DNA of 64,000 nucleotides, from the NCBI GenBank assembly GCA_009993885.1, contig JAACSN010000007.1, forward strand, positions 47,069 to 111,068, read 5' to 3'. Of the stretch, positions 36,274 to 42,936 are shown one piece after another (position 1 is the first letter of the stretch; each line of letters begins with the position of its first letter). The notes beneath the pieces were generated by a model. The model was not told the DNA's origin, did no database searches, and saw only the letters and a program-made list of their open reading frames with translations. The position numbers were made by a program, and so were the translations under genes. The DNA is from Alphaproteobacteria bacterium. Lineage in GTDB: Bacteria; Pseudomonadota; Alphaproteobacteria; Caedimonadales; UBA9215.

Positions 36274-37245
36274 TTGAAACTTTTTTATCAAAAAAAACAA
36301 AAAGATTTAGAGGCCTTTTGGCGGCGATTACTACAGATAGAACGTCTTAAAAAGATATTGTCTCGTTTCTTGATGATTGCTTTGCCTTATGGCTGGCATA
36401 TCCTTTTTTTTCTGATCCCTTTTATTATCGTTTTACGTATTTCTTTTGCAGAAAGTATTATCGGCGCTCCCCCCTACGGAGAGATCCTCCGGTGGCTTGA
36501 CGATTCATTTTTACAGATACGTTTGAACCTTGGAAATTATCTCTTTTTATTAGAGGATGAGCTTTATCTGAAATCTTATATGGAATCCCTAAAGATCGCA
36601 GCCATTGCAACAACAGGCTGTTTGATTTTGGGTTATCCCATGGCCTATGGTATTACCCGCGTGACGGGTGTGTGGCGAACCGTCTTGCTTATGCTGGTTA
36701 TTCTGCCGTTCTGGACGTCTTTTTTAATTCGAATTTATGCATGGATCGGTTTATTGAGCACCAAGGGTCTGATTAATAGTGCGCTTATTTCTTTAGGTCT
36801 CATTTCCGAACCGTTGTCTTTGATGGATAATAACTTTGCCGTTGCTATCGGCCTGATCTATTCTTATTTGCCTTTTATGATTTTACCCCTTTATGCTTCC
36901 CTTGAAAAAATTGATATGAGCTACCTTGAAGCGGCCTACGATCTGGGATGCAAACCCCTAACGGCTTTCTTTAAGGTTATTATTCCTTTGTCTTATCGAG
37001 GTATTGTGGGGGGGACGATGTTGGTCTTTATCCCGTCCGTCGGTGAATTTGTGATTCCGGCTCTTTTGGGGGGCTCCGATTCCATCATGATTGGAAAAGT
37101 GCTTTGGAATGAATTCTTCTTTAATAATGATTGGCCCCTGGCTTGCAGCCTCGTGGTGACTCTCTTTATTGTGTTGTTCATCCCCATTTTGTTGTTTCAA
37201 AAGCTCCTCTCTCCTGACGAGCAAAGCCAAGAGGAAGATGACTAA
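36274..37245 (+). CDS. potH: Polyamine ABC transporter permease (PotH/PotB type)
   Basis: A 323-residue permease with six membrane spans and the cytoplasmic EAA loop (SYLEAAYDLGCKPLTAFFKVIIP) that contacts the ATPase. It begins with a TTG codon 18 bases after potG; no better start fits the length. The stop overlaps the next start as TAATG. Confidence 0.93.
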   Translation: MKLFYQKKQKDLEAFWRRLLQIERLKKILSRFLMIALPYGWHILFFLIPFIIVLRISFAESIIGAPPYGEILRWLDDSFLQIRLNLGNYLFLLEDELYLKSYMESLKIAAIATTGCLILGYPMAYGITRVTGVWRTVLLMLVILPFWTSFLIRIYAWIGLLSTKGLINSALISLGLISEPLSLMDNNFAVAIGLIYSYLPFMILPLYASLEKIDMSYLEAAYDLGCKPLTAFFKVIIPLSYRGIVGGTMLVFIPSVGEFVIPALLGGSDSIMIGKVLWNEFFFNNDWPLACSLVVTLFIVLFIPILLFQKLLSPDEQSQEEDD

Positions 37246-38066
37246 TGCCTTTAAAACGTGCTCGTTTTTTACTGTCTGCTTTGGTTTTTGGGTATGCCTT
37301 TTTATACCTTCCTATTTTTACCGTGGTGGTTTTTGCTTTTAATGATTCTCCCATTGTGATGACGTGGGGCGGTTTTTCGGTTAAATGGTTCGGCGCCCTT
37401 TTTCGCAATGAACGTATTTTACAAGCCGCAAGTCTCTCTTTGAAAATTGCTTTAATGACGGCCGTATTGTCCGTTGTTATCGGGACAACGGCTGCTATGG
37501 TTATGGTGCGCTTTAAAAAATTCAAAGGCCGCCCCTTTTTTAACAGTCTTGTAACGGCGCCGCTTGTGATGCCTGATGTGATGGTGGGACTGGCTCTCTT
37601 ATTGCTTTTTGTGGCTCTGTATCAATTAACGGGCTGGCCTGCAGCACGAGGCGCCGTTACCATTATGATCGGACATACGACAATTGCCATTGCCTATGTC
37701 ATTTTAATTGTGCGCGCCCGCCTTGCGGAATTTGATTCGTCCCTTGAAGAAGCTGCCCTTGACTTGGGAGCTAAGCCTTTGACAGTATTTATAAAAATCA
37801 CCCTTCCTATTATTATGCCGGCCATTGCATCTGGAGGGCTTTTAGCTTTTACTCTTTCTTTTGATGATGTTATTTTAGCAAGTTTTCTAAGTGGCTCTGG
37901 ATCATCGACGCTACCCATGGTAATCTTTTCTAGTGTACGTCACGGCGTAAGTCCGGAAATCAATGCCTTTGCGACAGTTGTTCTGACCATTGTGACATTA
38001 AGTGTTATTGCGACGGGTGTTTTTATGCATCGTCGTTTGAAAAATTCTCACAAGTTAAAGGATTAA
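37245..38066 (+). CDS. potI: Polyamine ABC transporter permease (PotI/PotC type)
   Basis: A 273-residue permease with six spans and an EAA loop (SLEEAALDLGAKPLTVFIKITLP). The early FNDSPIVMTWGGFSVKWFGAL segment is typical of PotC/PotI. Second permease of the heterodimer. The next gene, mipZ, starts three bases after its stop. Confidence 0.94.
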   Translation: MPLKRARFLLSALVFGYAFLYLPIFTVVVFAFNDSPIVMTWGGFSVKWFGALFRNERILQAASLSLKIALMTAVLSVVIGTTAAMVMVRFKKFKGRPFFNSLVTAPLVMPDVMVGLALLLLFVALYQLTGWPAARGAVTIMIGHTTIAIAYVILIVRARLAEFDSSLEEAALDLGAKPLTVFIKITLPIIMPAIASGGLLAFTLSFDDVILASFLSGSGSSTLPMVIFSSVRHGVSPEINAFATVVLTIVTLSVIATGVFMHRRLKNSHKLKD

Positions 38067-38069
38067 AAA

Positions 38070-38954
38070 ATGATTTTGCAGAATACGGCTCCAAAAAAAG
38101 AAAAAGGGTTTGTCATTGTTTTGGGAAATGAAAAAGGAGGAACCGGAAAATCCACGGTCTCTATGCATATCATTACCCACCTGTTGCGCCTTGGTTTTAG
38201 TGTCGGCACCATTGACATTGATGCGCGCCAAGGAACTTTGACGCGTTATATTGAAAACCGTTTGAATTATTGCCGTGCAGCGACTTTAAATTTGACCATT
38301 CCCGAGCATCACCCTGTTTATAAAAGCACTAACGAATCCGTCGAAGCAGCTAAGGCTGAAGAAGAGAAAAGACTCCTTGATGCAATGGCAAAGCTAAAAG
38401 ACAAAGACTTTATTATTATGGATACGCCGGGAACCGACAGCCATCTTTCCCGCAAGGCTCACTCTTATGCGGATCTTTTGATTACCCCGTTAAATGATAG
38501 CTTTGTGGACCTTGATATGATTGGTCGTGTGGATCCTGAAACTTTTGAAGTCTTGCGGCCAAGTACATATGCCGAGATGGTTTGGGATCAGAAAAAAGAA
38601 CGTGCCATGCGTCGCGAGCCTACCTTTGAGTGGATCGTTATGCGTAACCGCCTCAGCAGCCTCTATGCAAAAAACAAAGAGCAGATGCAATTAGCTTTGG
38701 AAGCCTTATCAAAGCGTATCGGCTTTAAAACGGCTCAAGGTTTTGGGGAGCGTGTTATTTTCCGTGAGCTCTTTTTAAAGGGGCTTACCGTTTTGGATCT
38801 TGATGATGCAGGGATTGAGATGAGCCTTTCACATATTGCTGCTCGCCAAGAACTCCGGCGTTTGTTGGAAGTTTTCAACCTTCCCCAAATTGAAGAAAAA
38901 CTTAAGGCTGATAAAACGGCCAAAGCGTCACCTGTTGTGGCTCAAGCGGCTTAA
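38070..38954 (+). CDS. mipZ: MipZ-type ParA ATPase, division-plane positioning
   Basis: A 294-residue ParA/MinD-family ATPase. The deviant Walker A is NEKGGTGKST (Lys22 and Lys28), switch regions are TIDIDARQGTLTRYIENR and IIMDTPGTDSHLSRKAHSYA, and the segment ITPLNDSFVDLDMIG plus GFGERVIFRELFLKGLTVLDL are specific to MipZ. It forms gradients from the poles through ParB and inhibits FtsZ away from midcell. An AAAGGA ribosome-binding site precedes the ATG. Its placement three bases after a polyamine transporter gene is unusual. Confidence 0.95.
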   Translation: MILQNTAPKKEKGFVIVLGNEKGGTGKSTVSMHIITHLLRLGFSVGTIDIDARQGTLTRYIENRLNYCRAATLNLTIPEHHPVYKSTNESVEAAKAEEEKRLLDAMAKLKDKDFIIMDTPGTDSHLSRKAHSYADLLITPLNDSFVDLDMIGRVDPETFEVLRPSTYAEMVWDQKKERAMRREPTFEWIVMRNRLSSLYAKNKEQMQLALEALSKRIGFKTAQGFGERVIFRELFLKGLTVLDLDDAGIEMSLSHIAARQELRRLLEVFNLPQIEEKLKADKTAKASPVVAQAA

Positions 38955-38977
38955 CCTCTTCAAAAGAAGAAGAGGTT
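38953..38977 (+). terminator. Possible terminator after mipZ
   Basis: AACCTCTTC at 38953-38961 pairs perfectly with GAAGAGGTT at 38969-38977 around a 7-base loop, followed by GTTTTAATT. The mipZ stop codon lies in the left arm. The short, broken T run suggests partial termination before the J-protein gene. Confidence 0.5.
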
Positions 38978-39006
38978 GTTTTAATTGAAAAAAGAGAGCG
39001 TAAGAC

Positions 39007-39510
39007 GTGCCCGTTATTATCCTATTGACCACTGTTGTTGTTATCTTAGGCGTTCTCTTAAGACGCTGGTTTAAGAGCGCCTCTTCGGAAGATAAGCGCA
39101 ATCTTATTAAGCTAACGGTTTGGACTCTTAGTTTTGTCGGATTGGTAGCCCTTATCTTAACGGGGCGTTTTTTCCACGCCCTCGGATGGGCTCTTATGCT
39201 TCTTATTGCTCTCTTGATTTCAGGAGCTTCAGCCGGCCGTAAACGGCAACAAAAGAGCCGTTCTTATCACAAAAACGGCGGACAGATTGAACAAGGTTCA
39301 GGCGGGATGAGCGTGAAAGAAGCTTGTGCAATCCTCGGACTTCAAGAAGGCGCAAGCGATGAAGAAATCCATCAAGCCTATATTAACCTTATCCAAAAAA
39401 ATCATCCCGATCGCGGCGGTTCCGATTATTTAAGTTCTCAAATTAACCAAGCCCATGATGTGTTAACGGATCCCAAACGTAAGAAAAATAATAAGAAAAA
39501 TAGGCAATAG
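39007..39510 (+). CDS. Membrane-anchored J-domain protein
   Basis: A 167-residue protein with two hydrophobic segments (residues 2-18 and 36-75) and a C-terminal J domain (about 103-160) holding the HPD motif in IQKNHPDRGGSDYL, which stimulates Hsp70 ATPase. The topology resembles mitochondrial Pam18/Tim14 and related bacterial J proteins. It starts at a GTG. Its DnaK partner and substrates are not evident from context. Confidence 0.85.
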   Translation: MPVIILLTTVVVILGVLLRRWFKSASSEDKRNLIKLTVWTLSFVGLVALILTGRFFHALGWALMLLIALLISGASAGRKRQQKSRSYHKNGGQIEQGSGGMSVKEACAILGLQEGASDEEIHQAYINLIQKNHPDRGGSDYLSSQINQAHDVLTDPKRKKNNKKNRQ

Positions 39511-39536
39511 AGTTTTTTAGCTAAAGCTATTTAGTT

Positions 39537-40115
39537 CTATTTTACTTCTTTAAGGGCTTTGAAATAAGGAAACTTTGTTTTTTTTAGGGGGACGCTCATT
39601 TCGATCACATCTCCCCAAAACGTGGTTTTTCCCCTTGTGAATCCAAATTTTTCATAAAAAGGGATAAGGTAGTCGGGATTGACATTGCATTCCAGCCAAA
39701 CCTCAGAAATCTCTTTCGGGCCATGTTTGCGGAGAGTTGTGAAAAGAGTTTCAAGGGCACGTCCGGCATGGCCTTGGCGCCGCTTTTTTTTATTAATTTC
39801 AATATGTCGTAAACGTAAGGTACCGGCCGGACTAGATTGATAAAATTGGTTTCTTGCATCAGGGTAATATTGCAAAAGAATAAGGCCGATTTGGCCGCTC
39901 TCATCCACAATATCAAAGTTAATTTGAGTCATCGGTCTGACCGATTGGTCAAAGCTGCAAACAAGGTAGGTGTCATAACCCGGTATTTTATATTTAGGTT
40001 TTGCCTCACGAATAAAGGTCTCGTCGCCTTCACCAAGGCTGCTTGCCTTTAGGTAAGAAACAGAGCTAATAGACACTAAAAGTGCGAAGAATAACATATA
40101 TATTTTTTTAAACAT
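39537..40115 (-). CDS. Exported GNAT-fold acetyltransferase-like protein
   Basis: A 192-residue protein with a good signal peptide (MFKKIYMLFFALLVSISSVS, cleavage near LKASS) followed by a GNAT domain: IEINKKKRRQGHAGRALETL is the acetyl-CoA-binding motif A, and FYEKFGFTRGKTTFWG is motif B. Acetyl-CoA is cytoplasmic, so an exported GNAT protein makes sense only if it acts in another cell or binds something else. ATG 40115 has an AAAGG ribosome-binding site; longer in-frame starts would destroy the signal peptide and run into the deformylase gene. Confidence 0.68.
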   Translation of the reverse strand: MFKKIYMLFFALLVSISSVSYLKASSLGEGDETFIREAKPKYKIPGYDTYLVCSFDQSVRPMTQINFDIVDESGQIGLILLQYYPDARNQFYQSSPAGTLRLRHIEINKKKRRQGHAGRALETLFTTLRKHGPKEISEVWLECNVNPDYLIPFYEKFGFTRGKTTFWGDVIEMSVPLKKTKFPYFKALKEVK

Positions 40116-40161
40116 TGGGGGACCTTTTATATTTCTTAGTTCAATAGTTAAATTCATTTTC

Positions 40162-40833
40162 TTACTCGTTTCGATCCTCAGCCATTTTTGCGGCGCGCAT
40201 TTCACGATAAGCACCGATACTCATCAGTTGCCCCTCGGGGACTTTGTCGATACAAAGGATCCCTCGGATATGATCGATTTCATGCTGAATGACACGGGCT
40301 AAGAATCCTTCTGCTTCTCCGGAGACAGGTGTGCCGTCGGGCAGAGTGGCTTTGTATGTGATTTTTGTAAAACGTTTAACGGGCCCTGCCAAGTCATTTA
40401 CGGAAAAGCATCCTTCATAATCCTCATGGAGGCTCTCTCCAATGCCGTCATAGGAGGGATTAACCCAGACGGTTTTTGGCATTTCTTGGGTAAAATCCGG
40501 ACGCCATTTTTTGATTTCCGGGCTGCAAAGAGCCTCAAAAACAATCATTTGTTTGGGAATCCCGATTTGAGGGGCAGCGAGGCCGGCACAATTTTTTTCC
40601 GCATCGTACTTTGCTTCAAGAATTTCTAAGGATTCTTGATCTTCGGGACTTAACGGAAAAAGGATTTTTTGAGCCGGTGTTCGTAAGACGGAACGGAGCT
40701 CTTCTGATTGAGAGTCATTATTAATAACAACATAAGCGGGCAGATCTGTCATGGGGAACTCCTGTGTGATTAAGGTGCTGCTTTGGCAAGAAGAAAGGGC
40801 AAGACTCATAAGGGTTATTAATTTGTTTTTCAC
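40162..40833 (-). CDS. def: Peptide deformylase with a lipoprotein-like N-terminus
   Basis: A 223-residue deformylase, which removes the formyl group from nascent proteins. Motif 1 is GLAAPQIG, motif 2 EGCFSV (metal Cys) and motif 3 QHEIDH (metal His pair and Glu). From the GTG at 40833 the protein begins MKNKLITLMSLALSSC, a plausible lipoprotein signal with lipobox LSSC. ATG 40752, 27 codons in, has an excellent AGGAG ribosome-binding site and gives a normal cytoplasmic enzyme. Both starts may be used. The GTG start lies one base after the ubiG stop. A second deformylase is at 55882. Confidence 0.85.
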   Translation of the reverse strand: MKNKLITLMSLALSSCQSSTLITQEFPMTDLPAYVVINNDSQSEELRSVLRTPAQKILFPLSPEDQESLEILEAKYDAEKNCAGLAAPQIGIPKQMIVFEALCSPEIKKWRPDFTQEMPKTVWVNPSYDGIGESLHEDYEGCFSVNDLAGPVKRFTKITYKATLPDGTPVSGEAEGFLARVIQHEIDHIRGILCIDKVPEGQLMSIGAYREMRAAKMAEDRNE

Positions 40834-40834
40834 T

Positions 40835-41584
40835 TTACCTTGTCTCTTTTTTCACGGCACTCAGCAAATAATTAACACTTAAGTCATTGCTAAGATTCCA
40901 AGTGTTTGTGAAAGGGTCCAAGGTTAGGCCCTTCAGGGACTGAAGAGCAATGCCGTTTTTTTCAAGGTAGTCGTTTAACTCCGCCGGTTCAAGAAATTTA
41001 TCCCATTGGTGAGTGCCTTTGGGGACCCAGCGTAAAATGTACTCTGCTGCAATAATCCCAAGGGCGTAGGATTTCAAAGTGCGATTGAGAGTGCTCATGA
41101 ATAATTGACCCTTCGGGCGTATAAGGTCGGCACAGGATTTAATAAAGAGCGGTACATCCGCCACATGCTCCACAATCTCAAGAGCCGTTACGCAGTCAAA
41201 CTGAACGCCCGTTGAGGCGAGGTCTTCTGACGTTGTGCAGCGATAATCGATTTCCAAGCCGGAAAGTTTGGCGTGCGCCACGGCACTGTCGATATTTTCC
41301 GGTCCTGCATCAATACCTGTTACCGTTGCGCCAAGGCGGGCTAAGGGCTCGCATAACAGGCCTCCCCCACATCCTACATCTAAAATGCTCAATCCTTCAA
41401 GGGGAAGAGAAGAGCCCCGAACTTCTTCGGGAGATACCTTGAAATGCTTGAGCATCTCCTCCAGCAAAAAGGTCAAACGCAGAGGATTGATTTTATGGAG
41501 GGGTTTAAAGGGTCCTTGTTCATCCCACCATTGTGAGGCCTGAGCCGTAAAGGCATTAATTTCTTGAGGATCAACTGTGGACAT
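40835..41584 (-). CDS. ubiG: UbiG: bifunctional ubiquinone O-methyltransferase
   Basis: A 249-residue SAM-dependent methyltransferase that performs both O-methylations of ubiquinone synthesis. NAFTAQASQWWDEQGPFKPL, HKINPLRLTFL, the SAM-binding ILDVGCGGGLLCEPLARLGA, and VTGIDAGPENI are family signatures. It is translationally coupled to the deformylase that follows. Confidence 0.97.
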   Translation of the reverse strand: MSTVDPQEINAFTAQASQWWDEQGPFKPLHKINPLRLTFLLEEMLKHFKVSPEEVRGSSLPLEGLSILDVGCGGGLLCEPLARLGATVTGIDAGPENIDSAVAHAKLSGLEIDYRCTTSEDLASTGVQFDCVTALEIVEHVADVPLFIKSCADLIRPKGQLFMSTLNRTLKSYALGIIAAEYILRWVPKGTHQWDKFLEPAELNDYLEKNGIALQSLKGLTLDPFTNTWNLSNDLSVNYLLSAVKKETR

Positions 41585-41710
41585 GGACGGCTCTTTCTTC
41601 AGTTGATTCAGTATAAGTCTAAACTTTTGCTATTTAAAGAGATTTTTGCGGGATATTTTGTAAGGATAAAGAGTGAAGAGGAGGGGGATTTCCATCCTAA
41701 ATACCAACTA

Positions 41711-41719
41711 TGCTATAAT
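41711..41719 (+). promoter_or_regulatory. Extended -10 promoter of the tail-anchored gene
   Basis: TGCTATAAT is a consensus extended -10 element (TGn plus TATAAT). Transcription would begin near 41726, about 28 bases before the ATG at 41754 and after an ATG at 41673, which therefore cannot be the start. No strong -35 is visible, as is usual with an extended -10. Confidence 0.6.
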
Positions 41720-41753
41720 ACGGATAGGGGGAAAAATTGTAGGGAGGATAGGA

Positions 41754-42290
41754 ATGCATATCGTGATTTCGACGGATTTATATTTCAAACATAAATCCCT
41801 TTTTTATCAAAAAACCATTAAGTTTTTAAGCCGTAGAAATATCTCATACATAAAATATTTAGAAGCTAATGTTATTAAAAAAGGCGAAGAATCTTATTCA
41901 AACAGTTCTTTTAGAAAGAAGTTAATTAAACTAGAAGATTTAGAGGAAATGACGGCGGGTGTCCTGCCGCCTGATTTAGAGGAAACGGCCGACGCCCAAT
42001 TGCAATTAGAGTTACTTTTTGTGTGTTTCAGTCAAGATAAGCTCCCTATTTCTGTTCTTGAAACCGGTGAGGTTTTCCAAGAAATAGACGGACTGACATT
42101 TCGTGACGACCCGTATGAGGGGTTAAAACTTGAGTATTCTTTTGCACCTCAAAAACACCAACCGTTTGTCTCCGGTTTCTCTAAATTTATGGCGAGGGCT
42201 CATAGCATTAGAGATTTTAAACACCCCGTTTTGTACGATATTATTATTGGCGTTGTTCTACTCTCTCTTTTGATATACTTCTTTTTATGA
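41754..42290 (+). CDS. Tail-anchored protein of unknown function
   Basis: A 178-residue protein without a signal peptide. The first 157 residues are soluble, mixed basic and acidic, and the last 20 are one hydrophobic segment (LYDIIIGVVLLSLLIYFFL) with no positive tail, so it is C-terminally anchored with the bulk in the cytoplasm. I recognise no family. GGGAGG six to seven bases upstream and the promoter at 41711 fix the start at ATG 41754. Confidence 0.6.
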   Translation: MHIVISTDLYFKHKSLFYQKTIKFLSRRNISYIKYLEANVIKKGEESYSNSSFRKKLIKLEDLEEMTAGVLPPDLEETADAQLQLELLFVCFSQDKLPISVLETGEVFQEIDGLTFRDDPYEGLKLEYSFAPQKHQPFVSGFSKFMARAHSIRDFKHPVLYDIIIGVVLLSLLIYFFL

Positions 42291-42320
42291 AAACAGGAGC
42301 CGTTTTACGTCTTGATCCTT

Positions 42321-42872
42321 TTAGGAAGAAGGGCGCAGCAGGTCGGATATTTCTTGTTCTAAAGAAGAGTCGGCATGGTTTGCATTCCAAAAATAGCGAG
42401 CAAGGCCGAGGAAAATAAGGACGGCTACGGCGCTGATCCAGAGAATCCTTCTTGTCGGAAGGCTTGCCTTTTCAATGTGTTGAGGGACGTGAAGTTTTTT
42501 GTCAGAGGAACCGGGCTCAAAAATATCTTTCTTGAATCGGTTCACTGCGTCTTGCGGATCAAGCCCAAGGTGGTGGGCGTAGGAGCGAACAAAACCAAGG
42601 GCATAAACTTGTTCGGGTAAGTTATTACTATCCATGGTTTCTATGGCTTTAAGGTACGGCTCGCTGATACGAAGTTTGGCAGCAACGCTTTTGAGGGGTT
42701 CATCCTTCAAGCGTCGAGCGGCTTTCAGGACTTCCCCGATATTTTTAGCCTTTGGAAAGTCGTTAAGAGGCACAGAGGGTGTTTCAACAGCTTTGAGAAG
42801 GGGCACGTTTGTTGTGTTCTCTTGATTTTCTGTCGCTTTTTCTTTATGAATAATTGCCTTTTTTTGCGTCAT
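42321..42872 (-). CDS. RodZ-like helix-turn-helix membrane protein
   Basis: A 183-residue protein with an HTH_25 domain at about 45-115 (IGEVLKAARRLKDEPLKSVA, then ISEPYLKAIETMD, then YALGFVRSYAHHLGLDP), a basic juxtamembrane region and one membrane span (ILWISAVAVLIFLGLARYF). RodZ links MreB to the cell-wall elongation machinery. Here the periplasmic domain is cut to about 20 residues, so it is a minimal form. ATG 42872 has an AGAGG ribosome-binding site. Confidence 0.75.
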   Translation of the reverse strand: MTQKKAIIHKEKATENQENTTNVPLLKAVETPSVPLNDFPKAKNIGEVLKAARRLKDEPLKSVAAKLRISEPYLKAIETMDSNNLPEQVYALGFVRSYAHHLGLDPQDAVNRFKKDIFEPGSSDKKLHVPQHIEKASLPTRRILWISAVAVLIFLGLARYFWNANHADSSLEQEISDLLRPSS

Positions 42873-42936
42873 TTGTGCCTCTTTTATAGAAAATTCCTTC
42901 TTAAGAATAGCATACTTTATAAATAGGAAAAGTTTA

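Noticed and set aside
39510..39540. A terminator formed by TAGCT/AGCTA after the J-protein gene
   Set aside because: The stem is only five bases and the T run lies before it rather than after it.
41673..41753. An upstream start for the tail-anchored protein
   Set aside because: The extended -10 promoter at 41711 lies downstream of this ATG, and ATG 41754 has a strong ribosome-binding site.
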